Positions 14,487 to 22,799 of a stretch of 35,416 nt of DNA are shown one piece after another (the stretch's first letter is position 1; each line of letters begins with the position of its first letter). Location of the stretch: positions 1 to 35,416 of the forward strand of contig CAMBRR010000014.1 in NCBI GenBank assembly GCA_945870315.1, given 5' to 3'. The stretch is from an uncultured Bacteroidales bacterium. Lineage in GTDB: Bacteria; Bacteroidota; Bacteroidia; Bacteroidales; UBA932. Below the pieces are notes generated by a model that was given only the letters and a program-made list of their open reading frames with translations, was not told the DNA's origin and did not search any database. Both the position numbers and the translations under genes were made by a program.

Positions 14487-15674
14487 TTATGCTGGCAGGC
14501 TGCCTGATATGGCGGCGGAAAGCCTCTCAAGGGCAGTGCGGATTGTAGCACGTGGACATCCTACATTTAATCTCATAAAGCCAGAACCAGCCTCGCCGAA
14601 CATCGCTCCGTCATTCAGCGCCAAGGCGGCCTTCCTGACAAAAAGGTCCACAAGCTCATCGTGAGAAAGACCTAGTCCTCTGCAATCCAGCCATACAAGA
14701 AAAGAGGCCTGCGGACGTAAAGGCTTGATAGAAGGAATCTTATCATTGCAATATGAAATGACTTCTTCTATATTGCCTTCAACATAGGACAACATTTGAC
14801 GACGCCACTCCTCTCCTTCTTTATATGCAGCTATTGTCGCTATAGGAGCGAAAATAGGGGCATCATCGTATTCGTTAGCTTTCAGATAGAAATAGAAACG
14901 TTCCCTCAGTTCCGGATTCGGGACGACGGAATAAGAACTTACCACGCCTGCAATGTTGAAAGTTTTCGATGGGGCAGCAAAAGTAATGCTGCAGGCAGCA
15001 GCCTCAGGACTCACCGTGGCAAATGGTATGTGCCTAAGACCCCAGAGAGCCATATCGCAGTGGATTTCATCAGAAATGACAATTATTCCGTGCGAATGAC
15101 AGAATGATGCCAGACGGCGCAAGGTATCAGCATCCCATAGAATGCCCGCAGGATTGTGGGGATTCGAAAGGATGAGCAGACGACATTTTTCATCGCATAC
15201 CGACTCCAGGTTATCAAAATCCATCGAATAGCTTCCATCGCTATTCTCTATCAATGGATTATACACAACCTCACGATGGTTTCCTTCTGGGACAAGGCGG
15301 AAAGGATGATAGACAGGAGGCTGGATGATGACCTTTTCATCCGGTTTGAGGAAAGCATTGATTACCATACCAATACCCTTGACAATGCCGGGGATGTAAC
15401 GAAGCCACTCACATTCGACATTCCACCCGTGATGGGACCAGATCCATTCCTTGACCACCTGCCAATAATCTTCAGGTTCAATCGTATAGCCGAGTATAGG
15501 ATGTTCAAGACGTTTGCGAAGAGCATCAATTATGAATGGCGGCGTCTCGAAATCCATATCCGCAACCCAAAGAGGAAGCAAATCCGCATTGCCATAGCGG
15601 GCCTGGAGCGCATCTGTCTTTAGGGCTCCAGTGCCACGCCTGTCGATCTGTCTGTCAAAGTTATATTCTATCAT
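14487..15674 (-). CDS. MalY/PatB-family PLP enzyme (cystathionine beta-lyase-like)
   Basis: 395 residues of the aminotransferase class I/II fold, in the MalY/PatB subgroup. Members cleave C-S bonds in cystathionine or cysteine, releasing a thiol, pyruvate and ammonia. Family marks are the N-terminal YNFDRQIDRRGTGALK, the LPLWVADMDFETPP motif, SNPHNPAG, the cofactor-phosphate region VISDEIHCDM, and the PLP lysine in APSKTFNIAG. The C-terminal GFMRLNVGCPR carries the substrate-carboxylate arginine. E. coli MalY also represses the maltose regulon through MalT. The amylase gene directly upstream makes that coincidence notable, but no MalT is present here. It follows the amylase gene by 14 nt and is likely in its transcript. 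Confidence 0.93.
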   Translation of the reverse strand: MIEYNFDRQIDRRGTGALKTDALQARYGNADLLPLWVADMDFETPPFIIDALRKRLEHPILGYTIEPEDYWQVVKEWIWSHHGWNVECEWLRYIPGIVKGIGMVINAFLKPDEKVIIQPPVYHPFRLVPEGNHREVVYNPLIENSDGSYSMDFDNLESVCDEKCRLLILSNPHNPAGILWDADTLRRLASFCHSHGIIVISDEIHCDMALWGLRHIPFATVSPEAAACSITFAAPSKTFNIAGVVSSYSVVPNPELRERFYFYLKANEYDDAPIFAPIATIAAYKEGEEWRRQMLSYVEGNIEEVISYCNDKIPSIKPLRPQASFLVWLDCRGLGLSHDELVDLFVRKAALALNDGAMFGEAGSGFMRLNVGCPRATIRTALERLSAAISGSLPA

Positions 15675-15688
15675 CGAAACAACATTGA

Positions 15689-17122
15689 TTATTTCTTATA
15701 AAGTGCATAAGAGGAAGTCGGTGCTAAGGTGCCGGTGAGTATGCCCTTTTTCACTCTGAATGTATTGTTATGCACATCATCCACATATTTTCCGTCCGGA
15801 AGATTTGTCTTGATGGAAACAGGGATTTCATTTTCTGTGATATTGATTACCATAGCTCCCCTTTTGCCTCTGTTCACAGCCACGACGGTCTTGTCCTCAT
15901 TCAGGGTAATGGTCTCGTCTTCAGCAAGCATCGCCTTTCTGAATTTGTTGGCTGCCACAACCTCAGGATGGAAGAATTCATCGTTTCCACGTGCCCCGAC
16001 GATGTTATTGCCCCAAACATTTTCTGCGGAACTTCCGTCCGGACGGGAGAAGAAAAGAGGCTGACCGTAGCGGCGTGCAACAAGGAATGCCCATCCCTGA
16101 CGGATTTTGTCACAGGAGATACCAGCTGACTCGTGCGCATTGCAGTAAGTATCGTGGCTTTCCACCCAGGTTACAAGATGTGACGGAGCAACAGGGTGGC
16201 ACCAATTATCCCAATTGTCTGCACCCCAGTTACTTGCATTAAGGATGTTTCGGACTACGTACCCATATGAACTGGCAGTAAGGTCTATATACTGTCCATA
16301 TTCCACTTCCTTTACATTCCTGTCCTGAAGCACCTCACCATAGATGAACAGTCCATCCTCAGGCACGGTCAGCGTCAGTCCCTTGACTGCCTTATATCCC
16401 AGGGCAACCGGCCAGAAATCATTTTCCTTGGATTTCGGATCTACGGGATCTGACGGGAGTCCGATATGCTTTGCAGTATCGTATCTGAATCCACGCACTC
16501 CACAAGCAATCAGGTCATTGACATAGGTCATATAATAGTACTGAAAATCAGGATTTTCCGTATTGACGTCAGGTAGTCCTCCCATCTGTCCGGTAGTGCA
16601 CTGCATACGGTCATTGTAATCCGAGATTTCATTGAATCCATTGGCGTGATAAAGATTCTCGTGTCCTCCGACCGCATCATCAAGCGCATCTTCGACTCTT
16701 GTGTCATCAATAGATGTATGGTTTGGCAATACATCCACGATGACCTTGATACCATATTTTTCAGCCTCAGCGCAAAGGGCGACCAAGTCCTCGCGGGTTC
16801 CCATCTGATAGTTTCCAATTTTCCAGTCAGTAGGCTGATATACATAATACCACCGTCCGTGGCCATATAACTGGTTCCCGCCACCTTTGTCTCCTTTGGT
16901 CTGAGTGACACAAAGCTGTGCAGGTGAAGTCTGGATGGTCGTAAATCCAGCCTGGGCAATCTTATCCATATTCTCTCTGATCGAGTTGAATGACCAGCAC
17001 CAGGCGTGGAGGATAACCCTCTCGTTGCCATCCTTCGGAGTTGGATTGAAGTTATCCTGAGCGAAAGCCGACAGCGACAATATCGCCGCAGCAAAAGCAA
17101 AAATCAATTTCTTCATAAACAT
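15689..17122 (-). CDS. Secreted GH13 alpha-amylase
   Basis: 477 residues with an N-terminal signal peptide (hydrophobic core about residues 5-20, cut near AFAQ). The TIM-barrel domain carries the four GH13 regions: VDVLPNHTS near 130, GFRYDTAKH with nucleophile D215, YGEVLQ with acid/base E263, and VESHDTY with D324 stabilising the transition state. The C-terminal domain C begins around residue 390. An endo-acting alpha-amylase on starch or glycogen fragments is most likely. It has a signal peptidase I type leader, so it should be periplasmic or exported rather than lipid-anchored. There is no SusCD pair beside it. Alternative start ATG at 17116. Its promoter region holds the repeated motif overlapping a -7 box. 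Confidence 0.93.
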   Translation of the reverse strand: MFMKKLIFAFAAAILSLSAFAQDNFNPTPKDGNERVILHAWCWSFNSIRENMDKIAQAGFTTIQTSPAQLCVTQTKGDKGGGNQLYGHGRWYYVYQPTDWKIGNYQMGTREDLVALCAEAEKYGIKVIVDVLPNHTSIDDTRVEDALDDAVGGHENLYHANGFNEISDYNDRMQCTTGQMGGLPDVNTENPDFQYYYMTYVNDLIACGVRGFRYDTAKHIGLPSDPVDPKSKENDFWPVALGYKAVKGLTLTVPEDGLFIYGEVLQDRNVKEVEYGQYIDLTASSYGYVVRNILNASNWGADNWDNWCHPVAPSHLVTWVESHDTYCNAHESAGISCDKIRQGWAFLVARRYGQPLFFSRPDGSSAENVWGNNIVGARGNDEFFHPEVVAANKFRKAMLAEDETITLNEDKTVVAVNRGKRGAMVINITENEIPVSIKTNLPDGKYVDDVHNNTFRVKKGILTGTLAPTSSYALYKK

Positions 17123-17151
17123 TTTCGTTTTAGTGTATTAATTAAATCCCG

Positions 17152-17159
17152 CAAATTTA
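17152..17159 (-). promoter_or_regulatory. -7 box TAAATTTG of the amylase gene
   Basis: On the minus strand TAAATTTG fits TAnnTTTG and lies 29 nt before the ATG at 17122. Its first bases overlap the end of the repeated 15-nt motif at 17157-17171. Confidence 0.65.
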
Positions 17160-17171
17160 GTAATCCTCAAA
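17157..17171 (-). promoter_or_regulatory. Copy 4 of TTTGAGGATTACTWA motif, before the amylase
   Basis: On the minus strand the sequence reads TTTGAGGATTACTAA and runs directly into the -7 box TAAATTTG. This is the copy whose place relative to a promoter is clearest: immediately upstream of, and overlapping, the -7 element. Confidence 0.65.
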
Positions 17172-17224
17172 TAATAATTTAGGAATTTATAAATAAAAAA
17201 TTGCTTGGGATTTGAATGGAAATT

Positions 17225-17917
17225 CTAGAGGAAGTGAGAGAAGATGGAGGCTCCCACTACGGTGAGCAGACCACATACGACTATTGACAGACTACTCATC
17301 GCTCCTTCTATCTGGCCTATTTCCATAGCCTTGGCAGTTCCTACGGCGTGGGAACTGGAGCCGATTGCAACGCCTTTGGCTATCGGCTCTTCAATTTTGA
17401 AAAGCTTCAAAACTCCTTCTGCTATGACATTGCCGATAACGCCGGTGATGACGATAACAACCACAGCCAGAGACACATAGCCTCCCAATTCGTCTGCAAC
17501 TCCCAACCCAATGGCCGTTGTGATGGATTTTGGAAGGAAGGTGACATAGGTCTGGTGGTCAAATTTGAACAGCAAAGCCAGGAGAAGTATACACACCAGA
17601 CTTGACACCACACCTGAGACTATTCCTGCAATGACGGCTTTCCAGTTCTTTTTCAACAAATTGAACTGCTGGTAAAGCGGCACAGCAAGACAGATGGTCG
17701 CTGGGGTGAGAAGATAACTGATGGAATTAGCCCCTGCAGCATAAGTCTGATAACTTACTCCTGTCAATGAAAGGAAGACTATCACCAGAATGATGGAAAT
17801 GAGGAGAGGATTCATAAATGACATACCGGTCTTCTTCCTGAGCCACACTCCCAAGCCATAAGATGCCAGACTTATCAGTACACCAATGAATACTGAACTT
17901 TCAATCAACTCTTTCAT
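17225..17917 (-). CDS. lrgB: LrgB/CidB family membrane protein
   Basis: 230 residues, standard length, with about six to seven transmembrane helices. LrgB family marks include YLLTPATICLAVPLYQQF, the central LPKSITTAIGLGVADELGG and the C-terminal GVAIGSSSHAVGTAKAMEIGQIEGAMSSLSIV. LrgB works with the holin-like LrgA; in Gram-positives the pair influences murein hydrolase activity and lysis, and related proteins move small carboxylates such as pyruvate or glycolate. The start ATG overlaps the lrgA stop by 4 nt, the usual translational coupling. The Bacteroidota role is not established. Confidence 0.95.
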   Translation of the reverse strand: MKELIESSVFIGVLISLASYGLGVWLRKKTGMSFMNPLLISIILVIVFLSLTGVSYQTYAAGANSISYLLTPATICLAVPLYQQFNLLKKNWKAVIAGIVSGVVSSLVCILLLALLFKFDHQTYVTFLPKSITTAIGLGVADELGGYVSLAVVVIVITGVIGNVIAEGVLKLFKIEEPIAKGVAIGSSSHAVGTAKAMEIGQIEGAMSSLSIVVCGLLTVVGASIFSHFL

Positions 17918-18267
17918 TTTCTGCCTCCTTTTCTAATAATCCTCTGAGTAACCCTTCCTGACACGGCCATAACGAATACCGTGCTGACTACAGTCACGAC
18001 GACATAAGGGAACCAGGCCCCGCGAATCAGGTCCCAAGATTCTATGACACCCACAGCCGGGGGCAGAAACATCAACGGCATTATGGCAATCAGAAAAGAG
18101 CTAGTCTGCTCAATATCACTGACTTTCACGACTTTGAATTCAAGTGCAAGAAAAAGGAGCACAATCCCGTAGATGCTGGCCGGAATAGGAAGCGGGATAA
18201 AATAGTGAAGCAGTTCTCCGACGAATGCAAACACCATAATAATCAGAAACTGAAATACATATTTCAT
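17914..18267 (-). CDS. lrgA: LrgA/CidA family holin-like protein
   Basis: 117 residues with four hydrophobic helices and no signal peptide. The family motif FVGELLHYFIPLPIPASIYGIVLLFLAL spans helices 1-2, and FLIAIMPLMFLPPAVGVIES spans helix 3. It is the partner of LrgB, whose gene overlaps by 4 nt. A variant -7 box, TAAATTCG, lies at 18290-18297 about 22 nt before the ATG. No LytS/LytR regulator, which controls lrgAB in staphylococci, is nearby. Confidence 0.94.
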   Translation of the reverse strand: MKYVFQFLIIMVFAFVGELLHYFIPLPIPASIYGIVLLFLALEFKVVKVSDIEQTSSFLIAIMPLMFLPPAVGVIESWDLIRGAWFPYVVVTVVSTVFVMAVSGRVTQRIIRKGGRK

Positions 18268-18420
18268 TGTAACACTACTAAAAACCGCGCGAATTTAGCA
18301 TTTTTTCACAGTATATCTCAATTTATTTGTAAAAGGTTAGCATTGGGAAAGGATTTCGATTGCAATGCCTGTGGCTTGTAAGAATTGATATGAGACCATT
18401 TATATATGCTTGTATGAAAG

Positions 18421-18428
18421 TATTTTTG
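18421..18428 (+). promoter_or_regulatory. -7 box TATTTTTG of the hyp operon
   Basis: TATTTTTG matches TAnnTTTG and lies 43 nt before the first possible ATG (18472) and 73 nt before the preferred one (18502). It is the only good promoter match ahead of the four-gene rightward operon ending at the terminator 22751-22786. Confidence 0.55.
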
Positions 18429-18501
18429 TTTATTCGAATAATTATCCATAACTTAGAAGGTTGAATCAAATATGCTGATTCTGAATAAAATGTTACGAAA
18501 A

Positions 18502-19173
18502 ATGGATGAAGTTAGGATAATCGAAATTAAAAAGAGCGTTTTTGATGACAATAACGCAGATGCAGACAAACTCAGGGGCGAACTTAAGGAAAAAGGAGTT
18601 TTCCTTCTGAATCTGATGTCATCTCCGGGCAGCGGAAAGACATCCACCCTTGTCAGAACAATCAATATGGTAAAAGACAAGCTGAAAGTGGCCGTGATGG
18701 AAGCCGACATTGACAGTGATGTGGATGCCATCACAATAAAGGAAGCCACCGGGGTCGAATCCATCCAGCTTCACACCGGAGGAATGTGCCACCTGGACGC
18801 AGAAATGACAAGACAAGGTCTTGACAATCTTCCACTTTCTGACATAGACCTCGCCATTCTTGAAAACGTCGGCAACCTTGTATGTCCTGCCGAATTCGAC
18901 ACAGGAAGCTGCGTCAACGTGATGATTCTCTCCGTCCCGGAAGGCGATGACAAGCCACTCAAATACCCACTGATGTTCTCGGTCTGCGACCTGGTCCTCA
19001 TCAATAAAATCGACGTCCTTCCTTATTTCGATTTCGATATGGAAAAATGTAAGGAAAACATCCATAAACGCAATCCTGCAGCCAAGGTCATCCCGATAAG
19101 CGCCAAAACAGGCGAAGGCATAGACCAATTCGCACAATGGCTGCAGCAACAGGTTGCAGTATGGAAGGCATAA
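18502..19173 (+). CDS. hypB: HypB nickel-insertion GTPase
   Basis: 223 residues from the ATG at 18502, preferred because family members begin about 35 residues before the P-loop; an in-frame ATG at 18472 would add ten. HypB hydrolyses GTP and delivers nickel to metalloenzymes with HypA. Visible are the P-loop NLMSSPGSGKTS, the switch region MEADIDSDVDA, the metal-binding HTGGMCHLD and NVGNLVCPAEFD, the guanine motif NKIDVL, and PISAKTGEG. The N-terminal CxxCGC and His-rich stretches of some HypBs are absent, so it should not store nickel. It is the first gene of the operon hypB-oxidoreductase-hypA-small membrane protein. No hydrogenase structural or hypCDEF genes are present. Confidence 0.95.
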   Translation: MDEVRIIEIKKSVFDDNNADADKLRGELKEKGVFLLNLMSSPGSGKTSTLVRTINMVKDKLKVAVMEADIDSDVDAITIKEATGVESIQLHTGGMCHLDAEMTRQGLDNLPLSDIDLAILENVGNLVCPAEFDTGSCVNVMILSVPEGDDKPLKYPLMFSVCDLVLINKIDVLPYFDFDMEKCKENIHKRNPAAKVIPISAKTGEGIDQFAQWLQQQVAVWKA

Positions 19174-19216
19174 CCACATACAGCATAAATCAAAACCACA
19201 TAAAACAATAACCAAT

Positions 19217-22045
19217 ATGCCAGAGATTTCAAAAAAGTACATCCCGGCACATAAGGGAGACAAGAATCCTAACCCGAAGTTGATGAAATTCGTCACAAAG
19301 GTGACTGACAGAATCGCCAACAAGGTGAAAGGACTCACCACGGATGACCCTGAATACTGGGGCTTTGCCTGCATCTTCGAAGATGAAATGGACGAAAAGA
19401 CAAGAGAGGCCTCATTGGACCTGCTCCTGGACGTTGTTTCTAGCAAATTCATGAAGGTAAGGGAACACAGACCGTATCCGCTGCTGGTGGAATGGAACCA
19501 CAAGAAACATTACACCGAAACGGACGAAGAATTTGACCAGCTTCTCGACAAACTCTCCTACTTTGGAATACTCGAGTATGACTACGGTGACAAATACACA
19601 AAGGACGGCCCGATTCCGGGCACGACCTATGAAAGGAAGGATCGCGAATATTGGGTTCCGCTCTTCGTTCCGGGTTCTGCAGAATACACCAATATGAACG
19701 AAAAACTGATGGACCGTCATCCTGAGCTCGCCATGTTTTTCGAAAGGATGACCTTCCTCCCTCTTGAACATGTTACAGCTATGGTGCCTCCTGGTGGCGC
19801 CGGTATCGGAATGCATGTCATACCTGTTGAGAAAGCCATCTCTATGGAGAATCAATCCATTGATATAGAACACATTTCATATTGGCTGAAAAAGTATGAA
19901 GGCCATATCGGAGCATCCATATGCTCCTGCCGCTACGGACGCAAGAAACTTGATGAAGGCTGTGCTGACGACTACCACGACTGGTGTATAGCAGTTGGAG
20001 ATATGGCAGACTACTGCCGTGAAACAGGGCGAGGACGAGACATCACCTATGAGGAAGCTATGGAAATCCTCAAAAGGGCTGAGGACAACGGCTATGTCCA
20101 TCAGGTTACAAACATAGACGGAGAAGGCAAGATCTTCGCAATCTGCAACTGCAATGTCAAGATTTGCAACGCCTTGCGTACGTCACAGCTCTTCAACACA
20201 CCGAATATGTCCAGAAGCGCATATGTAGCCGAGGTGGAACCTGAAAAATGCGTCGCCTGCGGAAGATGTGTCGAGTATTGCCCAGCAGGAGCCGTGAAAC
20301 TCGGTCAGAAACTCTGCACCAAACAAGGTCCTCAGACATATCCGCGTCAGGAACTCCCGGATGCAGTGAAATGGGGAAAAGACAAATGGAACGAGGACTA
20401 TCGTGACCGCAACAGAATCAACTGCTACCCTACCGGTACGTCTCCTTGCAAGACTGCCTGCCCGGCTCACATCGCCGTCCAAGGCTATCTGAAGAAAGCT
20501 GCGGAAGGAAAATATCGTGAGGCTCTGGAGCTTATCAAGAGGGAGAATCCATTCCCTGCAGTGTGCGGAAGGGTGTGCAATCGTCGCTGCGAGGATGCCT
20601 GCACAAGAGGTACAATCGACCAGCCTGTCGCTATCGATGCAGTAAAGAAATTCATTGCAGACCAGGATCTTAATGCCGAGCATCGTTTCGTTCCTGAGAT
20701 TGTGGTGGCATCTAATCTTGGAAGATGGAAAGAGAAGATTGCAATCATCGGAGGAGGTCCTTCAGGATTGAGCTGCGCCTATTATCTTGCCACAATGGGC
20801 TACTACCCTACAGTCTTCGAAAAGAACGAACTTCCGGGCGGAATGCTGCGCTACGGAATTCCGTCATACAAGCTTGAGAAGAATGTCATAGACGCCGAAA
20901 TCGACATTATGAGAGAAATCGGTGTGGAGATACGGACTGGTGTTGAAGTCGGCAAGGACATAACTCTAGACCAACTTCGTGAAGAAGGCTACAAGGCATT
21001 CTATGTGGCCATAGGCTGCCAAGGAGGAAGGCTTCCGGGAATACCAGGTGAGAACCTTGAAGGTGTTTCGACGGCCATCGATTTCCTCCACAAGGCAAAT
21101 ACCGGCAATGTTAAGGTGAGCGGAAAGGTCGTTGTTGTCGGAGGTGGAAATGTCGCAATCGATGCAGCAAGAGTTGCAAAGAGGAGCGGAGCATCTGATG
21201 TGACTATGCTTTCGCTTGAGACAGAAGATATTATGCCAGCTTCATTGCAGGAGAGGACTGAAGCTCGTGAGGATGGCGTTGTGCTGAATCCGGGATGGGG
21301 ACCGAAGGCTGTGCTTGGGGAGAATGGTGCCGTCAAGGGGATTTCATTCAAGAAATGTCTCTCAGTCTTTGACGCGGACCATAAGTTCTCGCCGAAATAT
21401 GATGAGGAGCAAACGATTGAGCTTGATGCAGATATGGTAATATTCGCAATTGGCCAGACTGTCGAACTTGGAGGTATTTTCAACGGAAGCAAGGTTGGAT
21501 TCCACCGTGGAGTTTATCCTGTGGCAGATACTCTTACTCTTCAGACAGCCCAGGAGGATATCTTCGTCGGAGGCGACCTGTTCACCGGACCGAAATTCGC
21601 AATCGATGCGATTGCTACCGGCAAGGAGGCTGCTGAGTCCCTGCATCGCTTCGTTCAGCACGGTCATATGACCATCGGACGCAACAGACGCGACTTTATT
21701 GAGATAGACAAAGACAATATTGTCGTGGAATCTTATGATAATTCCTCACGTCAGGTCGAGGGAACTGCCTCTGCAGCAAAACCTTTCGAGGAATATCATA
21801 TGACTCTGACAGAGGAGCAGGTAAAAATCGAGACTTCGCGCTGTCTTGCCTGCGGAGCCTCAGTTGTAGACCCGAACAAATGCATCGGATGCGGTCTGTG
21901 TACTACCAAGTGCGGTTTCGATGCCATCCATCTGCACAGGACAATGCCGGAATGCAGCAATATGGTCAAGGCAGAAGACAAAGTCGGCGCCCTCCTTCCT
22001 TATGTAATTAAAAGGGGTATGAAAATCCTTGTAAACAAGAAATAA
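19217..22045 (+). CDS. Iron-sulfur/FAD oxidoreductase, GltD/NfnB-like fusion
   Basis: 942 residues from the ATG at 19217. Domains in order: an N-terminal Cys-rich module (about 1-335) with CSCRYG near 236, a further Cys pair near 250-260 and CNCNVKIC near 315; a ferredoxin motif CVACGRCVEYCP near 345; a GltD-type cluster domain with CKTACPAHIAVQGYL and CGRVCNRRCEDAC (about 410-465); an FAD Rossmann motif IIGGGPSGLSCAYYL near 511; an NAD(P) motif VVVGGGNVAIDAA near 642; and a C-terminal ferredoxin with CIGCGLCTTKCGF near 890. The GltD-like core transfers electrons between NAD(P)H and clusters, as in glutamate synthase beta subunit and NfnB. No GltB or NfnA partner is adjacent. Lying between hypB and hypA, it is probably tied to a nickel enzyme or to electron bifurcation; both are inference. 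Confidence 0.9.
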   Translation: MPEISKKYIPAHKGDKNPNPKLMKFVTKVTDRIANKVKGLTTDDPEYWGFACIFEDEMDEKTREASLDLLLDVVSSKFMKVREHRPYPLLVEWNHKKHYTETDEEFDQLLDKLSYFGILEYDYGDKYTKDGPIPGTTYERKDREYWVPLFVPGSAEYTNMNEKLMDRHPELAMFFERMTFLPLEHVTAMVPPGGAGIGMHVIPVEKAISMENQSIDIEHISYWLKKYEGHIGASICSCRYGRKKLDEGCADDYHDWCIAVGDMADYCRETGRGRDITYEEAMEILKRAEDNGYVHQVTNIDGEGKIFAICNCNVKICNALRTSQLFNTPNMSRSAYVAEVEPEKCVACGRCVEYCPAGAVKLGQKLCTKQGPQTYPRQELPDAVKWGKDKWNEDYRDRNRINCYPTGTSPCKTACPAHIAVQGYLKKAAEGKYREALELIKRENPFPAVCGRVCNRRCEDACTRGTIDQPVAIDAVKKFIADQDLNAEHRFVPEIVVASNLGRWKEKIAIIGGGPSGLSCAYYLATMGYYPTVFEKNELPGGMLRYGIPSYKLEKNVIDAEIDIMREIGVEIRTGVEVGKDITLDQLREEGYKAFYVAIGCQGGRLPGIPGENLEGVSTAIDFLHKANTGNVKVSGKVVVVGGGNVAIDAARVAKRSGASDVTMLSLETEDIMPASLQERTEAREDGVVLNPGWGPKAVLGENGAVKGISFKKCLSVFDADHKFSPKYDEEQTIELDADMVIFAIGQTVELGGIFNGSKVGFHRGVYPVADTLTLQTAQEDIFVGGDLFTGPKFAIDAIATGKEAAESLHRFVQHGHMTIGRNRRDFIEIDKDNIVVESYDNSSRQVEGTASAAKPFEEYHMTLTEEQVKIETSRCLACGASVVDPNKCIGCGLCTTKCGFDAIHLHRTMPECSNMVKAEDKVGALLPYVIKRGMKILVNKK

Positions 22046-22048
22046 TCC

Positions 22049-22393
22049 ATGCACGAACTTGGAATAGTATTCCACATCATCAAGCAAGTCAAGGAAGTTG
22101 CCAAAGAAAACGACTGCTCACACATCAGCAAGGTGGTTATGAACATAGGTGAAGTTTCGACCATCGTTCCGTACTACCTTGAAGACTGCTGGAAGTGGGC
22201 AGTCGAGAAAGAAGATATGTTGAAAGGGTGCAAACTTGACATACATATCATTGATGCCGTGACCCATTGTGACGACTGCGGATGCGACTACCCTACCGTG
22301 CAACATGCGAAAATTTGTCCGGAATGTGGGAGCGAGCACACTTGGCTTCTGAAAGGCAATGAAGTGGAAATCAAAGAAATAGAAGTAAATTAA
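22049..22393 (+). CDS. hypA: HypA nickel chaperone
   Basis: 114 residues, standard size. It starts MHELGIV; His2 and the adjacent residues form the nickel site of HypA. Two CxxC pairs, CDDCGCDYPT and CPECGSE, make the structural zinc site. HypA binds nickel and passes it, with HypB, to [NiFe] hydrogenase, or to urease in Helicobacter. The gene begins 3 nt after the oxidoreductase stop codon, so they are translationally coupled. Separation of hypA and hypB by a large redox gene is unusual compared with the E. coli hypABCDE order. Confidence 0.95.
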   Translation: MHELGIVFHIIKQVKEVAKENDCSHISKVVMNIGEVSTIVPYYLEDCWKWAVEKEDMLKGCKLDIHIIDAVTHCDDCGCDYPTVQHAKICPECGSEHTWLLKGNEVEIKEIEVN

Positions 22394-22404
22394 TAAATAA
22401 GAAT

Positions 22405-22743
22405 ATGGCTTGTTTTTTAGTTCCGATGGCTCAGGCAATTGCCACTACCATCTACCGCAAACACAATTCATCATCAATCAACAGCCCTGAAGCGGCTGTA
22501 CTCAAGCACGAAATTCCCGCACTGGAGAAAATGCTCTGGGGCGGCACTATTATGCTCATAGTCGATCACATCATCAACGGAGAGATAATCTTCAGCTTTC
22601 CGTTCTTCTCAGCCTTTACCCAGGCAGGAGGGACACAGATATTCCTGAAAGAGCTTCTGACAGTCGGGCTACCGATGTCATTGGCCCTGACTGCGGCGTG
22701 GGCCATTTGGGCGGTTGTGCGCAAACGTCCTGCAAGAGTTTGA
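22405..22743 (+). CDS. Small membrane protein of the hyp operon, unknown
   Basis: 112 residues; I do not recognise a named family. It has a hydrophobic N-terminus (MACFLVPMAQAIATTIY), a hydrophilic stretch to about residue 42, then hydrophobic segments at about 47-60, 64-75 and 86-108, the last ending in the basic RKRPARV. That suggests two or three membrane helices with the C-terminus inside. It starts 11 nt after hypA and is followed at once by the operon terminator, so it belongs to the same transcript. Its metal-chaperone neighbours suggest a role in nickel uptake or as a membrane anchor for the redox protein, but nothing in the sequence proves it. Confidence 0.75.
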   Translation: MACFLVPMAQAIATTIYRKHNSSSINSPEAAVLKHEIPALEKMLWGGTIMLIVDHIINGEIIFSFPFFSAFTQAGGTQIFLKELLTVGLPMSLALTAAWAIWAVVRKRPARV

Positions 22744-22746
22744 ATC

Positions 22747-22786
22747 AAAAAATCCCCGGACTCATCAAAGTCCGGGGATTTTTTTT
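22747..22786. terminator. Strong intrinsic terminator, bidirectional
   Basis: Perfect 12-bp arms AATCCCCGGACT (22751-22762) and AGTCCGGGGATT (22769-22780), a 6-nt loop, then eight Ts on the plus strand (22779-22786). An A-run precedes it, so it should also end the leftward transcript of the convergent gene at 22800-23843. Confidence 0.93.
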
Positions 22787-22799
22787 GAAAGTCAGACGA

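Noticed and set aside
19154..19216. An earlier in-frame start for the large oxidoreductase
   Set aside because: The extra 21 residues overlap hypB, look unstructured and basic, and the ATG at 19217 opens the conserved-looking MPEISKKYIPAHKG.
19217..22045. The large oxidoreductase as glutamate synthase small subunit (gltD)
   Set aside because: It is about twice the size of GltD, has extra Cys-rich and ferredoxin modules, and no gltB is adjacent.
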